Below, piece after piece: positions 1 to 7,163 of a stretch of 64,000 nucleotides of DNA (within the stretch, counting starts at the first letter, position 1; each line of letters begins with the position of its first letter). A model generated the notes under the pieces. The model saw nothing but the letters and a program-made list of their open reading frames with translations, was not told where the DNA came from and ran no database searches. This DNA comes from an uncultured Prevotella sp. (GTDB taxonomy: Bacteria; Bacteroidota; Bacteroidia; Bacteroidales; Bacteroidaceae). Both the position numbers and the translations under genes were made by a program. Location: assembly GCA_946402275.1 (NCBI GenBank), contig CAMIVY010000001.1, forward strand, positions 1 to 64,000, in the 5' to 3' direction.

Positions 1-2
1 AG

Positions 3-311
3 TACAAGCGCTTCTGCATCCGTAATGTGTTGAAGGCGTGGTTCGGCTATGAAGCTACCGATGACTTTATCTGGGAGGTGTGCCACCTGTGTGAACAGGA
101 AGGCTACAACGAACTGCCCATACCCTCGCTCTACCCGCTGAAACACCGCGAACTGCTGCGTGCCATCGTGGCCGTACGGCTGGGCATCAGCTTTTACAAG
201 ATAGACCTGAAAGCGCTGGACAAGGCGTACAGTGTGGCATTCCCAGGGAGTACAGCGATAAATAAGAGTAAGAAAAAAATTAGAAATTATGGTTACAGAG
301 ATAAACACTGA
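3..311 (+). CDS. Small unknown protein of the M15 cassette (copy 1), 5' end outside window
   Basis: The frame is open from base 3, so the gene begins left of the window; the apparent GTG start at 27 is internal. The visible residues match the protein at 48819-49181 along almost their whole length (shared blocks include VLKAWFGYEATDDFIWEVCH and LYPLKHRELLRAIVAVRLGI). The sequence is rich in Trp, Tyr and Leu, with no signal peptide or membrane segment. I do not recognise the family. It overlaps the next gene by 23 bp, or ends just before the alternative ATG at 313, and so is translationally linked to the M15 peptidase, as in copy 2. The function is unknown. Confidence 0.75.
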   Translation, partial: YKRFCIRNVLKAWFGYEATDDFIWEVCHLCEQEGYNELPIPSLYPLKHRELLRAIVAVRLGISFYKIDLKALDKAYSVAFPGSTAINKSKKKIRNYGYRDKH

Positions 312-747
312 AATGAGACTCACCCAGCACTTTGGTCTCGCTGAGTTAACCAAAACAAGAGTGAAGTTAGAAAACGTGCCCAATGAGGCACAAGTGAATA
401 ACCTTCGTAGAGTATGTCAATGGTTAGAACAATTGAGAAGGCGGTGGAACAACCTGTATGGCGAGGGTGACGACCCGATTATCATTAACTCGGGATTCCG
501 AAGTCCGGAGGTGAACAAGGCGGTAGGGGGAGTGCCCACCTCGAACCACCTGACGGGCTGTGCGGTAGATATCCGTTGCATCGGGATGGAACAGGCATTG
601 CGCTATGCAGCGATTCTGTTGGATATCAGCGACCTGAACCGCGAGGACTATGACGAGCTGCTGATAGAACAGAAGGGTAGGGTGATCTGGATTCACTTCG
701 CAGTACGTCCTTCGGGCAACCGCCGGCGAACAAATTTCAAGCGGTGA
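289..747 (+). CDS. M15-family peptidase-like protein (copy 1)
   Basis: A 152-aa protein of the Peptidase_M15 (D-Ala-D-Ala carboxypeptidase/endolysin) type. The zinc-site pattern is visible: NSGFRSPEVNKAVGG, then SNHLTGCAVDIRC (His and Asp ligands) and a late WIHFAV giving the last His. The predicted role is cleavage of peptidoglycan peptides. There is no signal peptide, as in phage-type enzymes released by other means. An alternative ATG at 313 would remove 8 residues. The central and C-terminal part is identical to the copy at 48268-48822, while the N-terminal 60 residues have diverged. A hairpin terminator follows. Confidence 0.85.
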   Translation: MVTEINTEMRLTQHFGLAELTKTRVKLENVPNEAQVNNLRRVCQWLEQLRRRWNNLYGEGDDPIIINSGFRSPEVNKAVGGVPTSNHLTGCAVDIRCIGMEQALRYAAILLDISDLNREDYDELLIEQKGRVIWIHFAVRPSGNRRRTNFKR

Positions 748-757
748 ACAAAAAAAG

Positions 758-790
758 GAGGGCTGCATCCACAAGGAGCGCAGCTCTCTT
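758..790 (+). terminator. Terminator after M15 peptidase copy 1
   Basis: A 9-bp stem (758-766 with 780-788, one G-T pair) with a 13-nt loop, followed by a short T run. A homologous hairpin follows copy 2 at 48210-48248, so the terminator moves with the cassette. Confidence 0.65.
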
Positions 791-794
791 TGTA

Positions 795-852
795 TTCGAG
801 CACAAAAAATCCGGCGGTTATTGGTTTTAGAAAAATAATTTGTATTTTTGCA
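795..852 (+). promoter_or_regulatory. Promoter module shared with 11802-11861
   Basis: Contains a Bacteroidetes-type promoter: TTG at 821-823 and TATTTTTG at 843-850 with a 19-bp spacer, followed by the ATG at 879. The whole stretch, including TTCGAG and ACAAAAAA upstream of -33, is closely similar to the stretch before the SDR gene at 11879, although the two genes are unrelated. Confidence 0.65.
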
Positions 853-878
853 TCCATAGAATAATGATAAGAGCTATT

Positions 879-1253
879 ATGCAAAAGAAACGTACGACAC
901 CAGAGTTTATCACAGAACTGCAGCCCAACGAGATATTCGTATTCGGCAGCAACCTGAAGGGAATGCATGGCGGTGGAGCGGCTTATATCGCCTACCGCAA
1001 GTTTGGAGCCATCATGGGACAGGGCGTAGGACTGCAAGGGCAGAGCTACGGAATCCCGACGATGCAGGGTGGGGTGGAAACCATCCGTCCGTATGTGGAC
1101 GAGTTTATTGCGTTTGCCAAGGAGCATCCGGAACTGACGTTCCTCGTGACGCGCATCGGTTGCGGCATCGCCGGATTCACGGACGAGGAGATTGCTCCGC
1201 TGTTCGAGAAGGCGCACGATGTTGAAAATATCGTTTTGCCGGAGGGATGGTAA
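879..1253 (+). CDS. Macro-domain-like small protein
   Basis: A protein of about 124 aa, starting at the ATG at 879; 13 upstream in-frame codons would run through the promoter. The pattern EIFVFGSN..G.HGGGAA near the N-terminus and TRIGCGIAGFTDEEIAPLF later resembles a family of uncharacterised phage and bacterial proteins with a macro-domain look: a glycine-rich nucleotide-binding loop and a GCGxAG segment. ADP-ribose or related nucleotide binding is inferred from pattern only. It sits alone behind its own promoter, directly after the M15 cassette and convergent with the acetyltransferase. Phage or island origin is plausible. Confidence 0.6.
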   Translation: MQKKRTTPEFITELQPNEIFVFGSNLKGMHGGGAAYIAYRKFGAIMGQGVGLQGQSYGIPTMQGGVETIRPYVDEFIAFAKEHPELTFLVTRIGCGIAGFTDEEIAPLFEKAHDVENIVLPEGW

Positions 1254-1330
1254 TATAATAGTTGATATCGAAAACCAGGATGGACTGCTCTGTTTCGAGC
1301 ACAAAGCCGCTATGAAAGATGTAGTCGGTT
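1248..1330 (-). pseudogene. N-terminal fragment of an MBL-fold hydrolase
   Basis: Overlapping the 3' end of the acetyltransferase in another frame, the minus strand encodes TDYIFHSGFVLETEQ followed by ILVFD. This matches the first two strands of metallo-beta-lactamase-fold proteins of the YIYHSGF type. There is no start codon or HxHxDH motif, and the frame runs into unrelated sequence within about 30 residues. I read it as a gene remnant; chance resemblance cannot be excluded for so short a piece. Confidence 0.35.
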
Positions 1331-1936
1331 GATGATTTTTTGCAGTTCTTCCAGGAAACGGGCGGCTTGGCAACCGTCCATCTGTGCATGGTGGAACTGG
1401 AAAGAGATGGGTAGGGTAGTCCTGAACCAGCCCTTGCGATAACGGGCCCACGAAAGGAAGGGATTATTGAAGATACCGCTGTACTGATTGACGATGCAGT
1501 CGAGCTCTGTGCCTGTGACTGCCGATGTGCCGACAATAACGGCTTCTTCGTCTAAAATATCCTGACAGGTCTGGCTGATGGTCTCTGTCAGACGCAGGTA
1601 ATTGTCATTAAAGGTCTCCAAATCATCGCAGACGGCAACATCACAGAAGCTTAGCCCCCCTTTTATGTTATTCACTATCACATTCACGGCCATGCGGTCG
1701 TATTTGTACAATTTCCCGTCTTGGGGCAACATGTAAAACTCTTCAATCCTTGATGCAGCACGGCCGATACACCAGCACAGCAGCATATTGAATTTCATGC
1801 CGCTCCTACGGCTCACCTTACGCAGCCGTGTTACGTCGAAGGTCTTCGTGATTGTCACCATTGGCATAGACGACTTCGTCCACAACTCGAATGCTATGGC
1901 TCTATTGGTATCCTTGGGATCAATCTCCTGTTTCAT
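1310..1936 (-). CDS. Chloramphenicol acetyltransferase-family protein
   Basis: A 208-aa protein of CAT length. The C-terminal motif QFHHAQMDGCQAARFL carries the CAT catalytic signature HHxxxDG (residues about 183-189). SFCDVAVCDD and the N-terminal FNMLLCWCIGRAA region also fit the fold. The family transfers acetyl from acetyl-CoA to a hydroxyl group; classical members inactivate chloramphenicol, but many Bacteroidales homologues have unknown acceptors, so resistance cannot be assumed. It is transcribed leftwards, 134 bp after the YjbR gene, with a metallo-hydrolase remnant in the gap. Confidence 0.85.
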   Translation of the reverse strand: MKQEIDPKDTNRAIAFELWTKSSMPMVTITKTFDVTRLRKVSRRSGMKFNMLLCWCIGRAASRIEEFYMLPQDGKLYKYDRMAVNVIVNNIKGGLSFCDVAVCDDLETFNDNYLRLTETISQTCQDILDEEAVIVGTSAVTGTELDCIVNQYSGIFNNPFLSWARYRKGWFRTTLPISFQFHHAQMDGCQAARFLEELQKIINRLHLS

Positions 1937-1943
1937 GTTATCA

Positions 1944-2064
1944 TTATTTTGTTGTTATTATTGTCCCCGCACAGAAGGCGTGTAAATGTTTGCCCATAAT
2001 GTCTTTCATCACCTTAAATACATTATCACCCGTGCAATGACTGGTGTAGAACTGCGTATTATGA
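1944..2064 (-). pseudogene. C-terminal fragment of an MBL-fold hydrolase
   Basis: The minus strand encodes about 38 residues ending at a stop, with FYTSHCTGDNVFKVMKDI then MGKHLHAF and CAGTII. This is the usual C-terminus of the MBL-fold subgroup ending in YTxHCTG...LG..(L)...G. No upstream part exists: the reading frame enters a copy of the dispersed repeat (2065-2139) and then the YjbR gene. It is probably a deletion remnant whose junction is the repeat. Confidence 0.5.
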
Positions 2065-2139
2065 TTTGACCTATGGTTGAGTATGCTCACGTTCGGCAGA
2101 ATCCAAACGAGTTTGTTTCTGCTCTCGCTTACTCGCATA
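2065..2139 (-). repeat. Dispersed coding-embedded repeat, copy A
   Basis: Read on the minus strand it has the order AGCGAGAGCAGA, AAACTCG, GATTCTG, CGTGAGCA and an AGGTCAA end, matching copy B at 8207-8289. It supplies the last residues of the YjbR protein (SKREQKQTRLDSAEREHTQP) and abuts the metallo-hydrolase fragment. Confidence 0.75.
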
Positions 2140-2469
2140 TTTAATCTTTACAATCTCAAAAGAGTTGCGGGTCAGTTCCTTTAGCAGGTCATCAGGGGCA
2201 GTCAAGGGGTTGATGCCTATCCAATGCTTGGGCGATTCGTTATACGGATTGCCGATGCACTCGTACTGTGCCTTCAGATCTTCGATGCGCTCTGGCTGGC
2301 ATTTCAGCGAGATGACTGAGAAATCATTGCAGTCGAAGAATGAGAACATGTGGCCCATTACGTAGAACACCAATACTCCCTCTCCTTTCTTAAACTTCTG
2401 GAAAGGTAGCTTTTCTTCTATGTCATTGCCTAATGACAGGCAGTACTCGCGATAGTCTTCTATATTCAT
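2071..2469 (-). CDS. MmcQ/YjbR family protein
   Basis: A 132-aa protein. The fold signature is visible as EEKLPFQKF, then SFFDCNDFSVISLKCQPE and SPKHWIGINPL, typical of the MmcQ/YjbR double-wing DNA-binding-like family, whose biochemical role is poorly defined. About 18 to 20 C-terminal residues are encoded by copy A of the dispersed repeat, so the native end has been replaced or extended. It starts 5 bp after the decarboxylase-like gene and is probably co-transcribed with it. Confidence 0.85.
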   Translation of the reverse strand: MNIEDYREYCLSLGNDIEEKLPFQKFKKGEGVLVFYVMGHMFSFFDCNDFSVISLKCQPERIEDLKAQYECIGNPYNESPKHWIGINPLTAPDDLLKELTRNSFEIVKIKYASKREQKQTRLDSAEREHTQP

Positions 2470-2474
2470 GAATA

Positions 2475-3749
2475 CTATTTCGTATTGCTGAGTTTTGCAT
2501 ATGCTTCACCCATCAGCAGATGGTCACCATCATGAAGAAGCTGCACATCAATTCCCTTTTGGAATATAAGTATGATGTCAGAGCCACCGAAAAGGAAGTA
2601 ACCCATTTCCTGACCTCGTTCCAATTTGTCACCGATGTGCAATGAGGGAAGCCAGTTGCAGGAACATATCTGCGACATACCAACCGGCATCATGGCTACC
2701 AGACCGTACTCTTCAGTCTCGATGATGGCACACGAACGCGTCTCAACCATCTGGAAGCCCATGTTATTCTGGTAGTAGTAGAGTTTCTGCTCATTGTCCC
2801 AAAGCGTGTAGCCGCCACCTGCTGCTACACCTGGGATGGTACGCAGTTCGCGCAATGTACCACTTACCGGCGAATGATAGCGGTGGTAGTCGTTCACGTC
2901 AAGGAAGGTGTGGGTCAGTGTACCTCCGGCGAAGGCTCCATGATATTCAGAGTCTTGTCCTATGAGTTTACCGATGTCCGATAGCTTGGCTGTCTTGATT
3001 TGCAGGTTGGCAGGGTAAATGAGCTGATTGTCATCGCTGATAGTCCAAAGATCCTTAGGCCACGAATCGGCAGGAGCTACCACATCTGCATCAGCTATCG
3101 GGCGCACTTCAGGTGACGAAAGCCGTCGGGAGAAGAAGTCATTGAAGGTGCTCCAGTTCGCTCCGTCCTCATACCACCCCTTCGTAAGCCCCCAATCGGG
3201 GTCGCTGGCTACCATATTATAATATGTGTTGTTCCAGCTCTCTTCAGTAGATAACCAGTCTCCCCAAGACTGGGCGTATGTGGTGAGCCAGGAGGCGAAA
3301 GGTTCCACGAATTCTACCGTAGGATAATAGTAACCTCGGCCTTTCAGTTCATCCAAGGGTTGGTCAACGACAAACCAGAAATAGCCAACGCCTTGATCTG
3401 TTCGTCCGTAAAGGGACTGCCCGTATTGGGTGGGCGACGAGGTGGTCATAATATCCCAAGGCAGGTGTCGCACGTTCCAATCTACAAAGTCGTAGAATTC
3501 CTCCAAAGTCTGAGCCGGATTGTAACGACGGTCTGGATTTACTTGAGCTGCCTGACTAATCGCATGTTCCAAAAGGTGTCGTACCTCTGTATTCTCGTTG
3601 CAGATGTTTATCAGCGCATAGACTGCCTCAGTATGCTGTTTCTGAGGCAGGACTTTTTCTGCTGGGTTATCATGACTGCAGGAAGTCAATACGCAGCCGT
3701 TACCAATAAGAAGCAGGATGGCTACCATCCATAGTCTTGTATATTTCAT
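2475..3749 (-). CDS. Phosphatidylserine decarboxylase-like lipoprotein
   Basis: A 424-aa protein with a lipoprotein signal peptide (hydrophobic stretch, then a VLTSC lipobox at about residue 24), so it is predicted to be anchored outside the cytoplasm. The C-terminal half is the PSD fold: DYHRYHSPVSG near residue 286 carries the conserved His, and FGGSDII near residue 386 supplies the Gly-Ser where PSD proenzymes self-cleave to form the pyruvoyl group. The N-terminal 200 residues fit the extra domain of large bacterial PSD-related proteins. Classical PSD is an inner-membrane enzyme making phosphatidylethanolamine. An extracytoplasmic lipoprotein form suggests another substrate or a lipid-remodelling role (inference). 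Confidence 0.85.
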   Translation of the reverse strand: MKYTRLWMVAILLLIGNGCVLTSCSHDNPAEKVLPQKQHTEAVYALINICNENTEVRHLLEHAISQAAQVNPDRRYNPAQTLEEFYDFVDWNVRHLPWDIMTTSSPTQYGQSLYGRTDQGVGYFWFVVDQPLDELKGRGYYYPTVEFVEPFASWLTTYAQSWGDWLSTEESWNNTYYNMVASDPDWGLTKGWYEDGANWSTFNDFFSRRLSSPEVRPIADADVVAPADSWPKDLWTISDDNQLIYPANLQIKTAKLSDIGKLIGQDSEYHGAFAGGTLTHTFLDVNDYHRYHSPVSGTLRELRTIPGVAAGGGYTLWDNEQKLYYYQNNMGFQMVETRSCAIIETEEYGLVAMMPVGMSQICSCNWLPSLHIGDKLERGQEMGYFLFGGSDIILIFQKGIDVQLLHDGDHLLMGEAYAKLSNTK

Positions 3750-3859
3750 ATTTATATCCTCTTTATTTCAATACTATTATATCCATCCAGCTGTTCAAAG
3801 TCACCTTGTATGATTCGGATGTTTGCCATTATCTATTTGTCTGTCCGCTAAATTGGAAT

Positions 3860-4357
3860 TTATCTTGTCAGCCTCATGTTAAGCAAATCACACAATTCCT
3901 GCGGCTTTATGTTGAGACCATCTGCTGGCAAAGATTCCTGAACCCCTGCTAAACGTTCATTCAACTTCCGAAAGGTGCGACCAGCGCTGCTTGCATCATT
4001 CATCTTCTGAAACTCTACTTCTTTCTTATATTTTATGCCTATCTGCTTAGATGACGACACATTGATAAGATAGAATTCTTCCACATCTGCAAAACGGACC
4101 TCCCATTTCTTCATTCCGCTATCCATCGAAACAGATTCGTCTGTTATGATATAATAGGCTTTGTGACTGATTATTTCTCTCAGTATGAGGAATAAGACGA
4201 AAAGTCCACCTCCGCCAAAGAATAAGATGCTTGTCCATGCAATGAATGATTGTTCTCCACGCAGAAGCATTAAAATTCCGATTGCTACAAACACAAAACA
4301 TATAGCTATCAAGCCTATGTTTTTCCAAATTGAATGATATATCCTAATCTCTTCCAT
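3860..4357 (-). CDS. STM3941-type two-helix membrane protein
   Basis: A 165-aa protein with two adjacent membrane segments (about residues 14-32 and 39-62), then a soluble domain of about 100 residues with PH-like strand pattern (KAYYIITDESVSMD, WEVRFADVEEFYL). This layout matches the STM3941 family of uncharacterised membrane proteins. It lies 11 bp after the sugar acetyltransferase on the same strand. The function is unknown. Confidence 0.65.
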   Translation of the reverse strand: MEEIRIYHSIWKNIGLIAICFVFVAIGILMLLRGEQSFIAWTSILFFGGGGLFVLFLILREIISHKAYYIITDESVSMDSGMKKWEVRFADVEEFYLINVSSSKQIGIKYKKEVEFQKMNDASSAGRTFRKLNERLAGVQESLPADGLNIKPQELCDLLNMRLTR

Positions 4358-4368
4358 AAATTCCTTGT

Positions 4369-4947
4369 TTATCTGTCTTTTATCTCTATCTTTTTTATTA
4401 CCTTGGCTGGAACGCCACCAACAATGGTATTCGGTTCAACGTCCTTTGTCACTACTGCACCAGCAGCTACTACGGCTCCATCGCCGATGGTTACTCCAGC
4501 AAGAACGGTGGCATTAGCTCCAATCCATACGTTTTTGCCGATGTGAATTGGTGCATAGCTCATGCTTTGACGCTTGGCTGGGTCAAGGTCGTGATTGATG
4601 GTTGCCAGTACGACGTTGTGACCTATGAGTGCACCCTCGTCGATGGTGATGCCGCCCTGATCCTGGAACTTACAGCCCATGTTGATGAAGACCCGTTCAC
4701 CAACAACGGTGTTCTTACCGCAGTCGGTATGAAACGGAGGAAACATACCTACCGTCTTGGGAACTTCACGCCCCCAAAGCTGTTTCAGCAAATCGTGCAG
4801 CTGCTCTGGAGTATGATACTTGCCGTTAATCTCTGCTGTTATCTTCAGTGCCTCCTGCGACAGCTGATGGAACATCAGGTGGACATCACCACCGCCAACG
4901 ACGGGTTTGCCCGATGCCATGTAATCACGAAATTCTTGTATTGTCAT
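4369..4947 (-). CDS. Sugar O-acetyltransferase, Maa/NodL type (copy 1)
   Basis: A 192-aa left-handed beta-helix acetyltransferase. It has the N-terminal Maa helical domain (residues 1-60), then hexapeptide repeats with the loop His of ATINHD, and the typical C-terminal end [12 protein letters not shown]. Family members move acetyl from acetyl-CoA to a sugar hydroxyl. The protein is almost identical to the copy at 10581-11150, but the DNA differs at many third positions, so the duplication is not recent and both are under selection. It starts 10 bp after the flavodoxin gene. Confidence 0.9.
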   Translation of the reverse strand: MTIQEFRDYMASGKPVVGGGDVHLMFHQLSQEALKITAEINGKYHTPEQLHDLLKQLWGREVPKTVGMFPPFHTDCGKNTVVGERVFINMGCKFQDQGGITIDEGALIGHNVVLATINHDLDPAKRQSMSYAPIHIGKNVWIGANATVLAGVTIGDGAVVAAGAVVTKDVEPNTIVGGVPAKVIKKIEIKDR

Positions 4948-4957
4948 TGTCTCTGAT

Positions 4958-5578
4958 TCATCTGATAAAGTTCATGCCTTGCCACTCTTCGCGTTCAGGA
5001 TAATCGGGATTACCATTGGCATGAATCTTCTTCAGCAACCATGCCATGTTGTCGGCAAGGGTTCGCATAGTTTGCATACCTTCAGTGTCCTGTGTTACTT
5101 CACCGGGTGCCAAGCCGTAGGCGATGTTCCAATATTGCGAAGTAACCACAGGCATGTTCTTCATCTCGAATATCATGTTCATCGTCTGATACGCAGCCGT
5201 AGCACCACCACGACGGCAGATAGCTACCGCTGCCGCAGGCTTGTTCTGTACTTGGGCACCTGAGAAGAAGGCACGTTGCAGAACTGCCATCACAGCACCG
5301 TTGGGCTGACCATAATAGACAGGCGAACCCACGATGAGCGCATCGGCCTCATTGAGTTTCTCGACGATACGGTTGCAGATGTCGTCATCAAAGACACAAT
5401 GCCCTAATTGCTTCGCCTGACACTGTCCGCAGGCTATACAGCCACGAACAGGCTTGTTGCCCAGCTGCATGATTTCCGACTCTACACCATTCTTCTCCAA
5501 TTGACGGGCTATCTCCGATAGTGCAGTAAAAGTGTTGCCATTCTTGTTGGCACTGCCGTTTAATAATAATACTCTCAT
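4958..5578 (-). CDS. Flavodoxin-family NAD(P)H-dependent oxidoreductase
   Basis: A 206-aa protein starting at the ATG at 5578 ([16 protein letters not shown]); upstream in-frame codons cross the promoter. The FMN phosphate loop is [18 protein letters not shown] resembles iron-sulfur-flavoprotein-like members with a Cys cluster; [11 protein letters not shown] is the second flavin loop. The predicted role is a cytosolic flavin-dependent reductase of quinones or nitro compounds. It is the first gene of a leftward series with the sugar acetyltransferase and the STM3941-type gene, and is divergent from the efflux operon. Confidence 0.85.
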   Translation of the reverse strand: MRVLLLNGSANKNGNTFTALSEIARQLEKNGVESEIMQLGNKPVRGCIACGQCQAKQLGHCVFDDDICNRIVEKLNEADALIVGSPVYYGQPNGAVMAVLQRAFFSGAQVQNKPAAAVAICRRGGATAAYQTMNMIFEMKNMPVVTSQYWNIAYGLAPGEVTQDTEGMQTMRTLADNMAWLLKKIHANGNPDYPEREEWQGMNFIR

Positions 5579-5611
5579 ATATGTATTTGTTTCGTTTGAT
5601 AGATTTTGTTG

Positions 5612-5619
5612 CAAAATTA
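5612..5619 (-). promoter_or_regulatory. Promoter -7 box of the flavodoxin operon
   Basis: On the minus strand TAATTTTG matches the Bacteroidetes TAnnTTTG box and lies 34 bp before the ATG at 5578. Confidence 0.5.
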
Positions 5620-5742
5620 CCAAATAACGTTTTAAATTCATTATCACTGAGCCTATTTTTAACAAAAGTTACGGTGTTTTCGGTCGGTTAATATTTCTTA
5701 AATAATTGATTCCTATACGTTACAACTTATTGGAATAATTAG

Positions 5743-5750
5743 TAACTTTG
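5743..5750 (+). promoter_or_regulatory. Promoter -7 box of the efflux operon
   Basis: TAACTTTG followed by GCACCC. The leader before the ATG at 5805 has a possible CACCC/GGGGTG hairpin. No clear -33 TTG is seen at the right distance. Confidence 0.55.
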
Positions 5751-5804
5751 CACCCGAATTCGAAAAAAGGGGTGTGTTCCCCGTCACTTTTTTATTTAGT
5801 ATTA

Positions 5805-7106
5805 ATGACATTTAGGAACATGGCGTTCCTGATAGTTGTAGCCACTGCGACGGTGGCGAAGGCTCAGACGGAGCGCAAGATGACAGTTGACGAATTGTTT
5901 CAACTGGTGGAAAGCAACAGCAAGACTCTTCAACAAGAGAAGATAAGCGTAGAATTTGCTAAGAAAGGGATAGAGGCGGCTCGCTCGGCGCGACTGCCAG
6001 AGTTGACGGCATCGGCATCGGTGTCGATGAATGGCGATGTGGTCATGATGGATCGTGATTTTACAAATGCTCACGGCTTTGCAGCTCCACGCTGGGGTAA
6101 CTCGCTGGCGTTAGAAGCACAGCAGGTGGTGTATGCAGGTGGAGCTATCGATGCTGGCATTGCATTGGCTACACTTCAGCATCAGCAGGCTCAGGTTGGT
6201 GAACAACAGCGCCGCCAGCAACAGCGGTTCTTGGCTTTGGGACAGTTTCTGGAAATCTTCAAGCTCAAAAACCGTGAGCAGGTAGTGAGGCAGAATATCG
6301 AACTGACGCAGCGGCTGATAGACGACATCCAAGCAAAGTACGAACAGGGCATGGCACTGAAGAACGATGTGACACGCTATGAGCTGCAAATGGAGACGTT
6401 GCGTCTGAATCTGAAGAAACTGCAGGATCAGCGTGGTATCTTGAATCATCAGTTATGTAATCAGTTAGGAATTGACGGGGAGATTATTCCGAGTCTCACC
6501 ACCGACACGTCTCAAAAGGGAGAGGGGAGTGAAATGTCTTGGCAAAATATGGCACTGACGACGGCTCCCAGCATTCAGAAGGCAGAAATTGGACAGAAAA
6601 TGGCCAGTCAGCAACTGCGTTTGGCTAAGAGCGAGATGCGTCCTAAAGTGGCATTGGTAGCTGCCGACAATTTCAACGGTCCTTTTACCTACGATATACC
6701 GCCCATTGACAAAAACTTCAACTTCTGGTATGTAGGAGTTGGTGTCAAGTACCCCATCAGTTCGCTGTTCAAGCAGAACAAGAAGGTGCAGCAGGCCCAT
6801 ATTCGTACCCGTCAGGCAGAGCAGTCGTACATAGTTGCAGCCGAACAACTGAATAACCAAGTACAGCAGGCTTATACCTATTATCAGCAAGCCTATGTAG
6901 AGTTGGAAACACAGCAGAAGAGCGTGCAACTGGCTGGGCAGAACTATCAGGTGGTCAACGACCGCTACCTGTCGCAGTTGGCACTCATCACCGATATGAT
7001 TGACGCCTCGAACATCAAGCTCGATGCAGAGCTCAAAGAGGTGGATGCCCGCATCGGCATCATCTTCGCCTACTATAAGCTAAAATACATTGCAGGAACG
7101 CTTTAA
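5805..7106 (+). CDS. TolC-family outer membrane efflux protein
   Basis: About 433 aa from the ATG at 5805 (MTFRNMAFLIVV), which gives a proper signal peptide ending at AKAQ; the upstream in-frame start would lie on the promoter. Two OEP repeats are visible with long coiled-coil Gln/Ala-rich helices (HQQAQVGEQQRRQQQR, AEQSYIVAAEQLNNQVQQAY). It forms the outer-membrane channel of a tripartite pump with the next two genes. It ends 57 bp before the adaptor start; the gap holds short GTGAAAAGTGA-type direct repeats. Confidence 0.92.
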   Translation: MTFRNMAFLIVVATATVAKAQTERKMTVDELFQLVESNSKTLQQEKISVEFAKKGIEAARSARLPELTASASVSMNGDVVMMDRDFTNAHGFAAPRWGNSLALEAQQVVYAGGAIDAGIALATLQHQQAQVGEQQRRQQQRFLALGQFLEIFKLKNREQVVRQNIELTQRLIDDIQAKYEQGMALKNDVTRYELQMETLRLNLKKLQDQRGILNHQLCNQLGIDGEIIPSLTTDTSQKGEGSEMSWQNMALTTAPSIQKAEIGQKMASQQLRLAKSEMRPKVALVAADNFNGPFTYDIPPIDKNFNFWYVGVGVKYPISSLFKQNKKVQQAHIRTRQAEQSYIVAAEQLNNQVQQAYTYYQQAYVELETQQKSVQLAGQNYQVVNDRYLSQLALITDMIDASNIKLDAELKEVDARIGIIFAYYKLKYIAGTL

Positions 7107-7134
7107 GTGAAAAGTGAAGAGTGAAAAGTGAAAA
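7107..7134 (+). repeat. GTGAAAAGTGA-type direct repeats
   Basis: Three near copies of AGTGAAAAGTGA in tandem between the efflux genes. Similar units occur at about 19890-19950 and 49190-49245, all between genes. Confidence 0.5.
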
Positions 7135-7163
7135 ATTTACTACCGCATAAAAGAACAAAAGTT

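Noticed and set aside
424..774. Antisense frame in M15 copy 1, also open in copy 2 at 48349-48690
   Set aside because: It is open in both copies only because the underlying DNA is identical; it opposes a gene with clear catalytic motifs and has no start signals or family resemblance.
3752..3829. Minus-strand 25-codon frame (MANIRIIQGDFEQLDGY) before the decarboxylase gene
   Set aside because: It starts with ATG and ends at a stop, but is too short, lacks a promoter and has no recognisable similarity; a leader peptide or acetyltransferase remnant cannot be supported.
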